Assembly (NCBI RefSeq): GCF_001294625.1
Contig: NZ_CP012677.1
Coordinates: forward strand, 3,596,001-3,660,000
Reading direction: 5' to 3'
DNA length: 64,000 nt
DNA from: Arthrobacter alpinus
GTDB taxonomy: Bacteria; Actinomycetota; Actinomycetes; Actinomycetales; Micrococcaceae
The position numbers and the translations under genes are program-made. The stretch's first letter is position 1, and every line of letters begins with the position of its first letter. Below are positions 27,031 to 35,817 of this stretch, piece after piece. A model generated the notes under the pieces. That model was not told the origin of the DNA and did no database searches. It saw only the letters and a program-made list of their open reading frames with translations.

Positions 27031-28037
27031 GCCAGGGGGGAAAGCGCCAGGAAGAACAGCGCCCCTAAAAATGCGCAGGCAAAGGGGGTCGCCACCCACG
27101 CGCCGACAATGCGAAGCATGACGTGCCTGTTGGTGCCGGAAAAGCGCTGATTGGCGCCTGCCCCGGCAATGGCGGAGGTGACCGTGTGGGTGGTGGACAG
27201 GGGCAGCGTCAGACCGATTGCACCCACGAACAGCAGGCCCGCACCCACCATCTGGGCCACAAAGCCGCGCATGGGATCCACTCTGACCAGCCGGTGGCCC
27301 ATGGTGTAGGAGATGCGCCAACCGCCAAAGAGTGTTCCCGCCGTCAGGAACGCTGCCGTGAAGATGGGCACCCACAGCGGCACCTCCCCGGCCCCGCGCA
27401 CCCCGGCAGCCGCAAGCGCAAACAAGAGCACCGCCGTCGTCCGCTGGCCATCTTGCAAGCCGTGCCCAAAGGCAACCGCGGCACCGGCCACCGACTGCAT
27501 CTGGCGGGCGCGCCGGTTCACCTGGTGGGGGGCTGTGTTGCGGGCCGCCCACACCGCGGGGTACACGGCCAGGAACCCCAGCGCATAGGCGACGATAGGG
27601 GACAGTAGCAGGGGCAGTACCACCAAGGCCAGGAGTGTGGTGTTGATCCCCTCCAACGGCGTGTGCCCCAGCAACAGTGAGCCCAGGGACGCTCCCACCA
27701 GCCCGCTGATCAGAGCGTGCGTGGACGACGAAGGATAGCCGCGCCACCACTGGTACACGCCCCAAAGACAGGCTCCGGCCAGCCCTGCCAGTAACAGGAT
27801 CAGGCCATTGCGTCCAGGCGGGACGGTGAAAAGCCTGTCAGCGAAAGTGACCGCCAAGACCACGCTGATCAGCGCCCCGAGACAGTTGAAAAGGCCCGCC
27901 AGTAGCACCGCGATGGTGGGGGTCAGTGCCCGGGTACGCACCGACAGTGCGACGGCGGAGGAGACGTCGCGGAAACCGTTCAGGAACGCGAAAATCGCCG
28001 CCGCGACGATCACGGCCCCGAGCAGGAACGGCACCAA
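27027..28037 (-). CDS. Low-affinity inorganic phosphate transporter (Pit family)
   Basis: The 336-residue membrane protein has about ten helices. The two inverted PiT signatures are AFLNGFRDVSSAVALSVRTR near the N-terminus and a second half with AVAFGHGLQDGQRTTAVLLF. GYPSSSTHALISGLVGA is another marker. The family couples phosphate entry, usually as a metal-phosphate complex, to the proton gradient. The start is a TTG at 28037 or a GTG one codon later, behind AAGGA. It follows the DUF47 gene by 2 bases; together they form the usual Pit plus PhoU-like pair. Confidence 0.9.
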   Translation of the reverse strand: MVPFLLGAVIVAAAIFAFLNGFRDVSSAVALSVRTRALTPTIAVLLAGLFNCLGALISVVLAVTFADRLFTVPPGRNGLILLLAGLAGACLWGVYQWWRGYPSSSTHALISGLVGASLGSLLLGHTPLEGINTTLLALVVLPLLLSPIVAYALGFLAVYPAVWAARNTAPHQVNRRARQMQSVAGAAVAFGHGLQDGQRTTAVLLFALAAAGVRGAGEVPLWVPIFTAAFLTAGTLFGGWRISYTMGHRLVRVDPMRGFVAQMVGAGLLFVGAIGLTLPLSTTHTVTSAIAGAGANQRFSGTNRHVMLRIVGAWVATPFACAFLGALFFLALSPLA

Positions 28038-28039
28038 GC

Positions 28040-28657
28040 TCAGGATTCCTTGACGATAATGCTGCCCACTTGCGTGGCAACGGCACGCATCTGCTTGCTG
28101 GCGGCAGCAAATTGGTCCGCCAGCATGCGGTACTTGGCAAAACTAGTGGGGCTGTGGTTTTCCAGCAGTTCAGCAATCAGGATCCGGTGGGTGTGATCTG
28201 CCCGTTTCGCCAGGCGCAGAACCTCCAGCCAGTAGTCCTCCAACGAGTCCAGGTCATTCAGCGCTTTCATGGCGGCGGCGGTGAGCTCCACTTGGCGGGA
28301 CAATATTTCCAGCTGGTCAACCGCGCGTTTGGGGACCCGGTCCAGACCATACAGTTCTATCAACTCGGCGGCGCCCGTCAGGAGCTCACTGGATTCGTTG
28401 AGCAGCCGGCCTAGGGCGTAGAGGTCTTCGCGGGGGAGTGGGTTGATGAAGCTGGTACGCATGGTGGTCAGCAGCGTGGCGAAGTCGGCGGTGGAGGCGC
28501 CCTCGTGCTGGCGCATGGTCTCAGCCAAGTCCGGGAAGTCGGCGCGTCCTGCGCCCAAAAGCTCTGCCAGGGTGTGGGTCCCGGCCAGTAGCTGGCCGGC
28601 CATCCTGGCCAAGGCGTCCAGCCCTGCCGTTTCGTGGGGGAAGAATCTCAGCTTCAC
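28040..28657 (-). CDS. DUF47 (PhoU-like) phosphate transport regulator
   Basis: DUF47 proteins are all-helical PhoU relatives that partner Pit transporters and modulate them. The 205-residue protein starts LRFFPHETAGLDALARMAGQ, the family opening, and continues as amphipathic helices with repeats of Leu and charged residues. The frame is open to 28723. The GTG at 28657 has AAGG in the right place and begins at the family's conserved start. pit follows after only 2 bases, so the two genes are co-expressed. Confidence 0.88.
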   Translation of the reverse strand: MKLRFFPHETAGLDALARMAGQLLAGTHTLAELLGAGRADFPDLAETMRQHEGASTADFATLLTTMRTSFINPLPREDLYALGRLLNESSELLTGAAELIELYGLDRVPKRAVDQLEILSRQVELTAAAMKALNDLDSLEDYWLEVLRLAKRADHTHRILIAELLENHSPTSFAKYRMLADQFAAASKQMRAVATQVGSIIVKES

Positions 28658-28692
28658 GTTGGGACCTTTGCGTATGGCAGGCTTTTCGGGCA

Positions 28693-28790
28693 TAAAAGTG
28701 GTGCCGAACCGGGAGCGCCTCACGGCGTTAGGCCGCTCAAAGCGGCTAGAAAATGGAGCCCGGGGGTTCCGCAGTTCGACACCACTTTTA
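28693..28790. repeat. Long inverted repeat upstream of the DUF47-pit operon
   Basis: The arms at 28693-28709 and 28774-28790 match at 16 of 17 bases (TAAAAGTGGTGCCGAAC against GTTCGACACCACTTTTA). The 64-base interior holds a smaller hairpin, GCCGCTCAAAGCGGC. It could form a cruciform of about 100 bases. It lies just upstream of the DUF47 start, so it may be regulatory or a small non-autonomous mobile remnant. Confidence 0.6.
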
Positions 28791-28837
28791 GTGTTCTACG
28801 TTGCGCCTCTGCTGTCAACCGGAGATCGAGGAAACTG

Positions 28838-28864
28838 CACCGATGGGAGGGGATTGCATCGGTG
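28838..28864 (-). terminator. Weak hairpin after the 28892-29539 gene
   Basis: CACCGATG and CATCGGTG pair around 11 bases, 28 bases past the stop of the minus-strand hypothetical gene. It has no U run and is tentative. Confidence 0.35.
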
Positions 28865-28891
28865 GCGAAGATTACTTAAAGGGGTGAGTCG

Positions 28892-29539
28892 CTAGTCCAG
28901 GTCGCCCTTGCGCCATGAGGCGGCAGCGCCTTCAAGGTCCTCAGCCGTGCGCACCAGCTGGTGCGCCTTCTTCGTCAGTTGGGCAGCATGCTCCGGATGC
29001 ATCTTTTCACGGTCATTGGCAATGGTGGCCTGACCTAACGCCAAAACCCGGCAAAAGGCGGCCGACCGTTCTAGCGCAACGTCAAAGTCGCCGTCGAACG
29101 CGCCAGACAAAATGGCGTCAGCCACGGTGCTGATCTCTTGCGCACCCGGCGGCTCGGCTACGCCGGCGACAGCGTTGGCCACCTGCGCCCGGTGCTGTCC
29201 GGCCCGGAAAAACACGCTGATTCCCTCGGGATCCTGCAGCGTTGCCGCACGCAGGGCATAGAGGCGCCACAGGGCACCAGGAAGGGATCGGGCCGGACTG
29301 GCCGCCCACATCTCGGCAATGGCGTCCAGGCCCTGCTTGTCAGCAAGCTTGACCAGTCGCTTGGTGATCTCCGGATCGGTGCTTTCCCTTCCGCCAGAGA
29401 CCAGTGCCCGGGCAGCCAGATGGGCGGCCTCGGAGACCCGCGCCGGATCTGTGCCGCCCGCGAACGGTTCAAAGTCGGCCGGCGCAAAAGGCAGGGGCTT
29501 GTGGGGTCGGGGAGCACGTGGGGCTGGTACTTGGTTCAT
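28892..29539 (-). CDS. Conserved hypothetical protein, helical
   Basis: The 215-residue soluble protein opens with a Pro-rich tail (PAPRAPRPHKPLPFAPADFE). It continues as helices rich in Ala, Arg, Asp and Glu, ending in RTAEDLEGAAASWRKGDLD. There is no signal peptide, membrane segment or known catalytic motif. I recognise it only as a protein conserved in related actinobacteria. It starts about 200 bases from the tRNA-Lys gene, on the opposite strand. Codon usage is like its neighbours, so it is probably a real resident gene. Confidence 0.7.
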   Translation of the reverse strand: MNQVPAPRAPRPHKPLPFAPADFEPFAGGTDPARVSEAAHLAARALVSGGRESTDPEITKRLVKLADKQGLDAIAEMWAASPARSLPGALWRLYALRAATLQDPEGISVFFRAGQHRAQVANAVAGVAEPPGAQEISTVADAILSGAFDGDFDVALERSAAFCRVLALGQATIANDREKMHPEHAAQLTKKAHQLVRTAEDLEGAAASWRKGDLD

Positions 29540-29659
29540 GAGTCGACATTACCCCCGCTACCCGGCAGGGTCGAGAGAGCGGGCACTTCGCACCCGGCAG
29601 TCACGGCCGTGCCAGCGGGCCCGCTTGAATCCGGGCTTGAGTCCGGGCTGGAATTGCAT

Positions 29660-29687
29660 TTGTACACACGCCGTGAGGTAGTCTAAT
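29660..29687 (+). promoter_or_regulatory. Probable promoter of tRNA-Lys
   Basis: TTGTAC (29660-29665) and TCTAAT (29682-29687) are 16 bases apart, giving a start near 29694, about 50 bases before the tRNA. This resembles a vegetative sigma-70-type promoter. Confidence 0.45.
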
Positions 29688-29742
29688 GTCCGACAAGTTT
29701 TCCAGGGATGGCAACATCCTTGCAAAAACTTCTCGCACGGTC

Positions 29743-29815
29743 GGGCCTTTAGCTCAGTTGGTAGAGCATCGGACTTTTAATCCGTGGGTCGCGGGTTCGA
29801 GCCCCGCAGGGCCCA
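29743..29815 (+). tRNA. tRNA-Lys (anticodon TTT)
   Basis: The 73-base gene folds as a cloverleaf. The acceptor arms GGGCCTT and AGGGCCC pair (with one G-U), the D arm contains GCTCAGTTGGTAGAGC, and the anticodon loop CTTTTAA holds TTT. The T arm is GCGGGTTCGAGCCCCGC. A is the discriminator. The 3' CCA is not encoded (the gene is followed by CCT). A strong terminator follows directly. Confidence 0.97.
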
Positions 29816-29825
29816 CCTGACCAAG

Positions 29826-29877
29826 CCGCAGGTCAGAGCCACTTTTAGTGGTTTCTGACCTGCGGCTCTTTTTGTTT
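29826..29877 (+). terminator. Strong terminator after tRNA-Lys
   Basis: The stem CCGCAGGTCAGA pairs with TCTGACCTGCGG. Its loop contains a second smaller stem (CCAC/GTGG), and the run CTCTTTTTGTTT follows. It is a textbook intrinsic terminator. Confidence 0.92.
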
Positions 29878-30083
29878 CAGTGGAAATTTTGGTGATTTGG
29901 AGTTCCCCGGTGAACGCCGCATCTGCGTGCTTACCGTCGACTTATCCTGAAGTGTCGATATATTAGGCTGACAGCCGGGTACCGCATAGGCAATCAACCT
30001 TCCGCCGCGTCGACGATTCAGGCTGGACTCCCGGCCCACCGTTTCGTATCGGTTTCCAAGAATGCGCCCCAGAGAGAGCAACG

Positions 30084-30524
30084 ATGGCCAAGTCTAATTT
30101 GCAGCCTGATGAGTACGTGGTCTTGAAGAGCTAAGGGGTGCTTCACGGCGGCGTGATGGCCACTTACACTGATGAGCTAGTTCTCAGCAGTCAGAACATC
30201 ATCCTGATTTCCAAGGGCATGTTGGGAAACACGAAGGGAATCGAGTATTTCGAGCTGAACACCATCAAGAACATTGGTGGGAAGCCTCAAGCGATTGCTT
30301 CCGGTCCAAAATTGGACGTCTACTTTCTTAAGGGACAGGATTCTTTCGGATTCAAAACCAGGCGGGAAGCCAAAGCGTGGGCCAATTCCATCTCCAAATT
30401 GTTGAATGCAAACCCTGAGGAGTCCGGTACCGCCCGGGACAGGGCGATTCCCGGGGCGGCGTACGTGGCAGACACCCTGAGAAACACTCTTGGCACTTTC
30501 AAGGACACCTTCAGGCGAAAATAA
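30084..30524 (+). pseudogene. Bacterial PH-like-domain protein gene with an in-frame TAA at codon 17
   Basis: An ATG at 30084 behind GAGAGAG opens MAKSNLQPDEYVVLKS and then meets TAA (30132-30134). The same frame continues at once with GVLHGGVMATYTDELVLSSQ, then FFL-type strands (VYFLKGQDSFGFKTRREAKA) to 30524. The two parts together match the start and body of a widespread small bacterial PH-like family, where that codon is normally Glu (GAA to TAA is one base change). Either the gene is dead, or a shorter protein starts at the GTG (30138) or ATG (30156) past the stop. The remaining body ends in a longer basic tail with GTFKDTFRRK. A sequencing error is the other possibility. Confidence 0.75.
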
Positions 30525-30601
30525 GGAGATCCCAAGCCTGGGATTGTTGTACGGAAAGTACTCAATTCTGCGCGAGCCGCACCGGCCTGGGCTGAACCCC
30601 G

Positions 30602-31237
30602 TCAGTACCCCCGTGAAGAGTCCTCCAGCACTGATGCAGAGTTCAGGGCCGAGATGAACTCGTCCGAGGTGGTCGGCGTGGAGAACATGGGGTAGTCGAA
30701 CTTGACCGCCGACTCTCCCTCTTCCACGCTCGTGGCGGCCACGGCGTCGGTCAGGGTCACCACGTTGTAGCCGCGTTCGTACGCGGTGCGCATGGTTGAT
30801 TCCACGCAGCAGTTGGTCAGGAACCCTGCCAGCACCACCGTCTTGATGCCCTTGGCACGCAAAATAAAGTCGAGGTTCGTGCTGCCGAAGGCATCCAGTC
30901 CGCGCTTGCCTTCAATGATGATCTCGGATTCCCCAGGGGCAAACCGGGCCATGATCTCGGTCCCCCACGCACCCTGTACAAAGGCCGTGGCGTCAACCAC
31001 GCCCTTGAGGATGCCGTAAGGGTGTTTGGCGATCTCGTTGTACCCGGGCGCAAAGCTGATGGGGGAGTGGATGACAGTGGCGCCGGCGGCGCGGGCGGCA
31101 ACTAGCACCTTCTCCGCGTTGTCTAAGGTGCTATTGGCGTCCATGGAGGCCTTGACTGCGCCGTGCAAGACGCCACCTTCGGAGGTAAAATCGTTTTGGA
31201 ATTCAATGAAAACGACAGCTGTTGAATCGGTGTCCAC
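30602..31237 (-). CDS. Isochorismatase-family cysteine hydrolase
   Basis: The 211-residue protein has the family catalytic triad. Asp is in VVFIEFQNDF near residue 15, Lys in EGKRGLDAFGST, and the nucleophilic Cys in LTNCCVEST near residue 148. Relatives hydrolyse amides such as nicotinamide, ureidoglycolate-type compounds or N-carbamoyl compounds, or isochorismate; the substrate is not evident here. A much longer frame runs to 31870 on the same strand, but that part is the shadow of the kinase gene on the plus strand. The GTG at 31237 is preceded by AAGGAG at 7-base spacing. The gene is divergent from the kinase. Confidence 0.85.
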   Translation of the reverse strand: MDTDSTAVVFIEFQNDFTSEGGVLHGAVKASMDANSTLDNAEKVLVAARAAGATVIHSPISFAPGYNEIAKHPYGILKGVVDATAFVQGAWGTEIMARFAPGESEIIIEGKRGLDAFGSTNLDFILRAKGIKTVVLAGFLTNCCVESTMRTAYERGYNVVTLTDAVAATSVEEGESAVKFDYPMFSTPTTSDEFISALNSASVLEDSSRGY

Positions 31238-31336
31238 GGCATTGCTCCTTAGTTTGGGGGGAAAGATCCCAGATAGCGCTGAATCTACCGCTGCCGGGGG
31301 AACATTGATAGGGCGCCAAAGTGGCAAGATGGTTCC

Positions 31337-32170
31337 ATGACAACAAAAGCGCCCGCCCTTGCCCTGACCATCGCCGGATCCGAAGCGACCGGTGGTGCCG
31401 GCGCCCAGGCGGACCTCAAGACGTTCCAGGAACTGGGCGTCTTCGGCATCGTGAACCTGACCTGCATTGTCTCCTTTGATCCGAAGGACAATTGGAACCA
31501 CCGCTTCGTGCCCTTGGACCAGCAGGTCATCGCCGACCAGCTCGAGGCGACGACGGCGGCCTACGGCGCAGCGTCCGGCGCACCCACCGTCCTTGAGACG
31601 GTGAAGATCGGCATGTTGGGCAGCCCCGCCACCATCACCACCGTGGAAACTGCGCTCAAAGTCGCCGGGTTCAAGAATGTGGTCCTTGACCCCGTGTTGA
31701 TCTGCAAGGGTCAGGAGCCGGGCCACGCATTGGACACCGATGCGGCATTGAAGGCCCAGATCCTGCCGTTGGCCACCTTCGTGACACCCAACCACTTTGA
31801 AGCTGAATCCCTCTCTGGCATGAGCATCAACAACCTCGAGGACCTCAAGGCCGCAGCACGCAAGATCCACGAGATCAGCGGCGCCGCCGTGCTCGCCAAG
31901 GGCGGGGTGAGGCTGGAAGGCGCCAACGCCGTCGACGTCTTCTTTGACGGGGAAACCCTGGAGGTCCTCAGCGCCCCCAAGGTGGGCGACGTGGCCGTTT
32001 CCGGGGCCGGCTGCTCCCTGGCCGCGGCCGTGACGGCCGAACTGGCCAAGGGTGCCACCCCGCTGGAGGCGGCGCGTACCGCCAAGGCCTTCGTCACCGA
32101 GGGCATCAAGAACCGGGTGAGCTCCGGCGCCCCGTTCACCGCGCTGTGGCAGGGCGGGGCCGGCTCCTAA
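31337..32170 (+). CDS. Pyridoxal / hydroxymethylpyrimidine kinase (ribokinase fold)
   Basis: The 277-residue protein belongs to the ThiD/PdxK branch. It starts [20 protein letters not shown], with the substrate-binding loop, and has LDPVLICKG and [14 protein letters not shown]. The anion-hole motif reads [19 protein letters not shown], with Cys where most ribokinase-like enzymes have Asp. This is the form seen in Bacillus PdxK, which can phosphorylate both pyridoxal and the thiamine precursor. So it may supply pyridoxal phosphate, thiamine precursor, or both. No thiamine genes are adjacent. It is divergent from the hydrolase. Confidence 0.85.
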   Translation: MTTKAPALALTIAGSEATGGAGAQADLKTFQELGVFGIVNLTCIVSFDPKDNWNHRFVPLDQQVIADQLEATTAAYGAASGAPTVLETVKIGMLGSPATITTVETALKVAGFKNVVLDPVLICKGQEPGHALDTDAALKAQILPLATFVTPNHFEAESLSGMSINNLEDLKAAARKIHEISGAAVLAKGGVRLEGANAVDVFFDGETLEVLSAPKVGDVAVSGAGCSLAAAVTAELAKGATPLEAARTAKAFVTEGIKNRVSSGAPFTALWQGGAGS

Positions 32171-32237
32171 CCATCCCCTCTAAATTTCCGAGTGGGGCAC
32201 TGTTGCCAGCACTGCGCCGTTGTGCCAAGCTCGCTTT

Positions 32238-32573
32238 ATGAGTGAGAATCCAGCTGCCCAAAGTGATGCCTTCGACGCCGATGTGAGCATGACACGCAAT
32301 GACGGCCGTCACCGCTACGAGCTGCACGAGGCGGACAAATTGGCCGTGGTCATCGTGTTCCAGGATTTGCCCGGCCACGTTGACCTCATCCACACGGAAA
32401 CGCAGGACGGGTTCGCAGGCCGCGGCCTGGCGAAGGTCCTGGTCAGGTATGCGCTGGATGACGTGGTGGCCTCGGGCAAGCGCATCATCCCGCATTGCTC
32501 TTATGTTGCAAGGTTCGTGGAAAAACACCCGGACCTTTACACCCAGTACACCGACCAGCCGGGCGGCGTGTAG
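32238..32573 (+). CDS. Small GNAT-like acetyltransferase (YjdJ type)
   Basis: The 111-residue protein consists almost only of a GNAT core with the acetyl-CoA loop GFAGRGLAKVLVRYALDD. It ends KRIIPHCSYVARFVEKHPDL, the usual end of the small COG2388-type acetyltransferases. The substrate is unknown. It starts 67 bases after the kinase gene and its stop is immediately followed by the GTG of the next gene, so the two are likely co-expressed. Confidence 0.8.
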   Translation: MSENPAAQSDAFDADVSMTRNDGRHRYELHEADKLAVVIVFQDLPGHVDLIHTETQDGFAGRGLAKVLVRYALDDVVASGKRIIPHCSYVARFVEKHPDLYTQYTDQPGGV

Positions 32574-33335
32574 GTGGCGCTTCCGGTCGCGTTGATCACC
32601 GGTGCCACGTCCGGCTTGGGAGCCGAGTTCGCCCAGCAGTTGGCCCGCAGCCAGCATGACTTGGTCCTGGTGGCCCGCACGGTTGCCAAACTGGAGGCCA
32701 AGGCGGTGCGGCTGCGCACGGAATTTGGCATCCACGTTGAGGTCCTGCCGGCGGACTTGTTGACGGACGACGGCGTCGCCTCCGTCAGTGCCCGGCTGGC
32801 GGACCGTGAGCGGCCGGTCTCCGTGCTGGTGAACAATGCCGGTTTCAGCTTCGTCACGGCGTTTGAGGACAGCACGGTGGAGGCCGAAACGGAGCACCTG
32901 CGGATCCTGGCACTGACGCCCATGCAGCTGACCCACGCCGTCTTGGACGGCATGTTGGAGCGCCGGGAGGGGCGGATCGTCAATGTTTCCAGCGTCTCGG
33001 CGTTCATCCCGCGCGGGAGCTACGGTGCGGCCAAGGCGTGGCTGACAAGCTTTAGCCGCTCAGCCAACCTGCGCTACGGCCCCCGAGGGGTCCAGGTGAC
33101 TGCCGTGTGCCCGGGGTTCGTGCACACGGAGTTCCACCAACGCATGGGGGCGAACATGAGTGGCATCCCGAAGTGGATGTGGCTGAATCCGGACCAGGTG
33201 GTCCGGGAGGGCTTGGCCGCCAACGCCGCCGGCAAGAGTGTCTCCATCCCGTCCCGGAGGTATGCCACCCTGATTGCCCTGAGCAAGCTGGTGCCGGACA
33301 AGCTCGCCGCAGCGGTTGGCAATCGCGGCCGATAA
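32574..33335 (+). CDS. Short-chain dehydrogenase/reductase
   Basis: The 253-residue protein has the classical SDR layout. The cofactor motif is TGATSGLG near residues 8-15, LVNNAGFSF near 83, and the active site has Ser in VNVSSVSAF with SYGAAKAW (Tyr-x3-Lys) near 145. The Arg/Lys content after the first strand suggests an NADP preference. PGFVHTEFHQRMG follows. The GTG start is joined to the preceding stop with no gap. The substrate is not predictable. Confidence 0.9.
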   Translation: MALPVALITGATSGLGAEFAQQLARSQHDLVLVARTVAKLEAKAVRLRTEFGIHVEVLPADLLTDDGVASVSARLADRERPVSVLVNNAGFSFVTAFEDSTVEAETEHLRILALTPMQLTHAVLDGMLERREGRIVNVSSVSAFIPRGSYGAAKAWLTSFSRSANLRYGPRGVQVTAVCPGFVHTEFHQRMGANMSGIPKWMWLNPDQVVREGLAANAAGKSVSIPSRRYATLIALSKLVPDKLAAAVGNRGR

Positions 33336-33496
33336 CGGTTAGTGCGGCCCTCCGTCAGCGGGTCGTCAGGATTGCTCCCCGCACCGTATGGATCGCGTCA
33401 AGAACCCGTCCAGCGCCCGCTTGCAGTGGTCCCATGGAAGAAGAAGCAGGACGGTCATCCGGGCCGACTGCCGTTCTTCGAGGGAGTGAGCTCAGC

Positions 33497-34129
33497 ATGG
33501 AAGTTGGCGAAGAGTTGGTGCCGGCGGGCGCGGTATGTAGTTCAGGGGCGGTGGCGCACGGCGGCTTTGTGGCCGTGGACGACGGCGGGGAATTCTCCTT
33601 CTTCCCGTCCTCGGAGGCGCTGCTGGCTGACTTTGAATACACGGCCCAGGCCATCTGCATTGTGGGCCGCGACGGCTCCGGATTCAGGTTGCTGCTGGAC
33701 ACCGACCGCCATCTTGCCATGGGCACCTCGCTGGGTCCGGTGGACTTTTCCTGGTTGCGCCAAGCCTGGTTGAAGGCCCAGCGGCACAACCCGGGCGAGT
33801 ATCCGTTGCGGCGCTTCTACCCTGCGGGCAGGGAAACGCTACTGGCGTGCATGTTTGAGACGTTGTACCTGGAACATGCCATGGAACCGGTCCAGTGGAA
33901 CTTTACGGTGGACGGGAAACAAACCCATCCCGTGTCGCTGGAGGACATCGACGGTAGCCTCACAAACCGGCGCGTGTTGGAACGCGCTAGGGTGCAGGAT
34001 CCCTTCGGCCACTTGTACCGGCCTGTCCGCGTCCCCGGACATGCCGTGAACGGGCGCAGCCATCACGGGAAGGTCACCATTTTTGTGGAGATCCCCGCAA
34101 TGGCTGCGCCGCCGTCGAACATGCCATGA
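33497..34129 (+). CDS. Conserved hypothetical protein
   Basis: The 210-residue soluble protein has no recognisable catalytic motif. It mixes acidic strands (GGFVAVDDGGEFSFFPSSEA) and aromatic segments (EYPLRRFYPAGRETLLACMF). Its last third ends VTIFVEIPAMAAPPSNMP. The start is a choice between ATG 33497, with GGGAG about 10 bases upstream, and ATG 33434. The frame upstream of that runs into the SDR gene and is a shadow. It converges with a transporter gene 24 bases away. Function unknown. Confidence 0.6.
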   Translation: MEVGEELVPAGAVCSSGAVAHGGFVAVDDGGEFSFFPSSEALLADFEYTAQAICIVGRDGSGFRLLLDTDRHLAMGTSLGPVDFSWLRQAWLKAQRHNPGEYPLRRFYPAGRETLLACMFETLYLEHAMEPVQWNFTVDGKQTHPVSLEDIDGSLTNRRVLERARVQDPFGHLYRPVRVPGHAVNGRSHHGKVTIFVEIPAMAAPPSNMP

Positions 34130-34153
34130 CAGCCATGGGTCGGCTGCTCCTAG

Positions 34154-35761
34154 CTAGGCGTCGACCTGTTCCGGTCTGCCCACCGTGACGGGGATTCCGC
34201 TGCCAGGGGTTGCCGGCTCGTAGCTGTCGTCGAATGGCAGGTGGTCCATGTCCAGGAAGGGGTTCTCATCCTGGGTGGAGACCAGGTCCCGGGCCTCCGC
34301 CGCGGTGTCCACGCTGGGCATCGATCCGGGTAGCGGGCGCTGCGCCGATTCCCGCAGGAAGTAGATCGCCACCGCGCCAATGGCCGAGGTCAGCATCAGG
34401 TAGTACGCCGGCATCATGTCATTGCCTGTCACCGTGATCAGGATCTTGATAATGAACGGCGTGGTGCCGCCAAAGATAGCCACCGAGAAGTTGTAGGAAA
34501 TGCCCATCCCGCCATAGCGGCTGGAGGTCGGGAACAGGGCCGGCAAGGCCGAAGCCAGGTTGGCCACGTAGAACGTGACAGGGAAGGCAATCAGCGCCAG
34601 CCCCAACATGGTGGACCAGATCTCGCCGAAGCCGATCAGCATGAACGCGGGCAGGGCCAGCACCACGGTGCTGATGGAGCCAACCCACAGCACCGGGCGG
34701 CGCCCAATCTTGTCGGAGAGCCTGCCGGTGAGGGGGATGCACAGTGCCATGATGACCAGCACGGGGATGGTCAGCAAGGTTCCATGCAGGGGATCGTAGC
34801 CCTTGGACTCCGTCAGATAGGTGGGCATATAGGAGGTGAGCGCGTAGCCAACGGTGTTGGCCGCGGCCACCAGCACCATGGCTAGCACGATCTGGCGCCA
34901 ATACACCCGGACCAACGTGATGGGACCGTTCGAGGTGTCCTCGTCGGAGGAAACTGCAGACTTCGCCGCGGCTTCCTGGGCATCCAGGGTGGCCTGGAAC
35001 TGAGGCGATTCCTCGATCTTGTTGCGGAAGTAGATGGCGATGAGCCCCAGGGGACCGGCCACAAGGAAGGGGATGCGCCAGCCCCAGTCCTCCATGGTCG
35101 CCTGGCCCAGTGTCATTTGTAGCACTGAGACGGTGGCGGCGCCTAGGGCGAAGCCGATGTAACTGCCCATGTCCAAGAAACTTGCGAAGAACCCGCGGCG
35201 CTTGTCCGGGGCGTATTCGCTGACAAACGTCGTGGCACCGGCGTATTCGCCACCTGTGGAGAATCCCTGGACCAGCTTGAGCAGGACCAGCAGGGCAGCA
35301 GCCCAAATGCCGATCTGTGCATAGCCGGGCAACAGGCCCACGGCGAACGTCGATGCCGCCATGATCAGCAGCGTGGTTGCCAGCACTTTTTGCCGGCCGA
35401 TCTTATCTCCGAGCCAACCAAAGACCACTCCGCCAAGCGGGCGGGCCAGGAAGGTTGCCGCGAACGTTCCCAGAAGAAATAGGGTTTGTACCGATTTGTC
35501 AGCTTCCGGCAAGAAGACTGGCCCCATGGTGGTGATGAGGTAGCCGAAAACGCCGACGTCGTACCATTCCATGGTGTTGCCGACGACAGTGCCGCCTATG
35601 GCTTTTTTGAGCATGGGCTGGTTGACTACATTGATGTCGTCCACGGCCAGCCGCCGTCTTTTAAGTGGGGGCAAACGGGGCATTTTTCCCCTGGCCTGCA
35701 ATCGTCCTGCGGTGTCCTTAACACTTATTTCCGGTTGAATCATGCTTCGGTCTTTGGGCAT
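34154..35761 (-). CDS. MFS metabolite:proton symporter (MHS family)
   Basis: The 535-residue membrane protein has 12 predicted helices and the MHS hallmarks. TVVGNTMEWYDVGVFGYLIT comes before helix 1, FGWLGDKIGRQKVLATTLLI in loop 2-3, and GRLSDKIGRRPVLWVGSIST between helices 8 and 9. MHS proteins import osmolytes or organic acids such as proline, betaine, citrate, shikimate or alpha-ketoglutarate. The substrate is unclear. Helices are preceded by a basic N-terminal tail of about 45 residues, slightly long. AAGGGGA precedes the ATG. Confidence 0.85.
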   Translation of the reverse strand: MPKDRSMIQPEISVKDTAGRLQARGKMPRLPPLKRRRLAVDDINVVNQPMLKKAIGGTVVGNTMEWYDVGVFGYLITTMGPVFLPEADKSVQTLFLLGTFAATFLARPLGGVVFGWLGDKIGRQKVLATTLLIMAASTFAVGLLPGYAQIGIWAAALLVLLKLVQGFSTGGEYAGATTFVSEYAPDKRRGFFASFLDMGSYIGFALGAATVSVLQMTLGQATMEDWGWRIPFLVAGPLGLIAIYFRNKIEESPQFQATLDAQEAAAKSAVSSDEDTSNGPITLVRVYWRQIVLAMVLVAAANTVGYALTSYMPTYLTESKGYDPLHGTLLTIPVLVIMALCIPLTGRLSDKIGRRPVLWVGSISTVVLALPAFMLIGFGEIWSTMLGLALIAFPVTFYVANLASALPALFPTSSRYGGMGISYNFSVAIFGGTTPFIIKILITVTGNDMMPAYYLMLTSAIGAVAIYFLRESAQRPLPGSMPSVDTAAEARDLVSTQDENPFLDMDHLPFDDSYEPATPGSGIPVTVGRPEQVDA

Positions 35762-35817
35762 TTGTACATCCCCTTTTGGAGGTCATTTGCTTGCGACTTT
35801 CTGCTGCATCGCTACGG

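Noticed and set aside
29743..29815. tRNA-Lys as an integration site
   Set aside because: No repeated tRNA end, integrase or prophage genes seen downstream in the window.
29845..30081. 78-codon minus-strand frame after tRNA-Lys
   Set aside because: Starts within intergenic DNA, runs into the terminator and shows no family features.
31238..31870. N-terminal 211 residues of a long minus-strand frame fused to the isochorismatase-like protein
   Set aside because: It lies opposite the pyridoxal/HMP kinase gene; the GTG at 31237 has a good ribosome-binding site.
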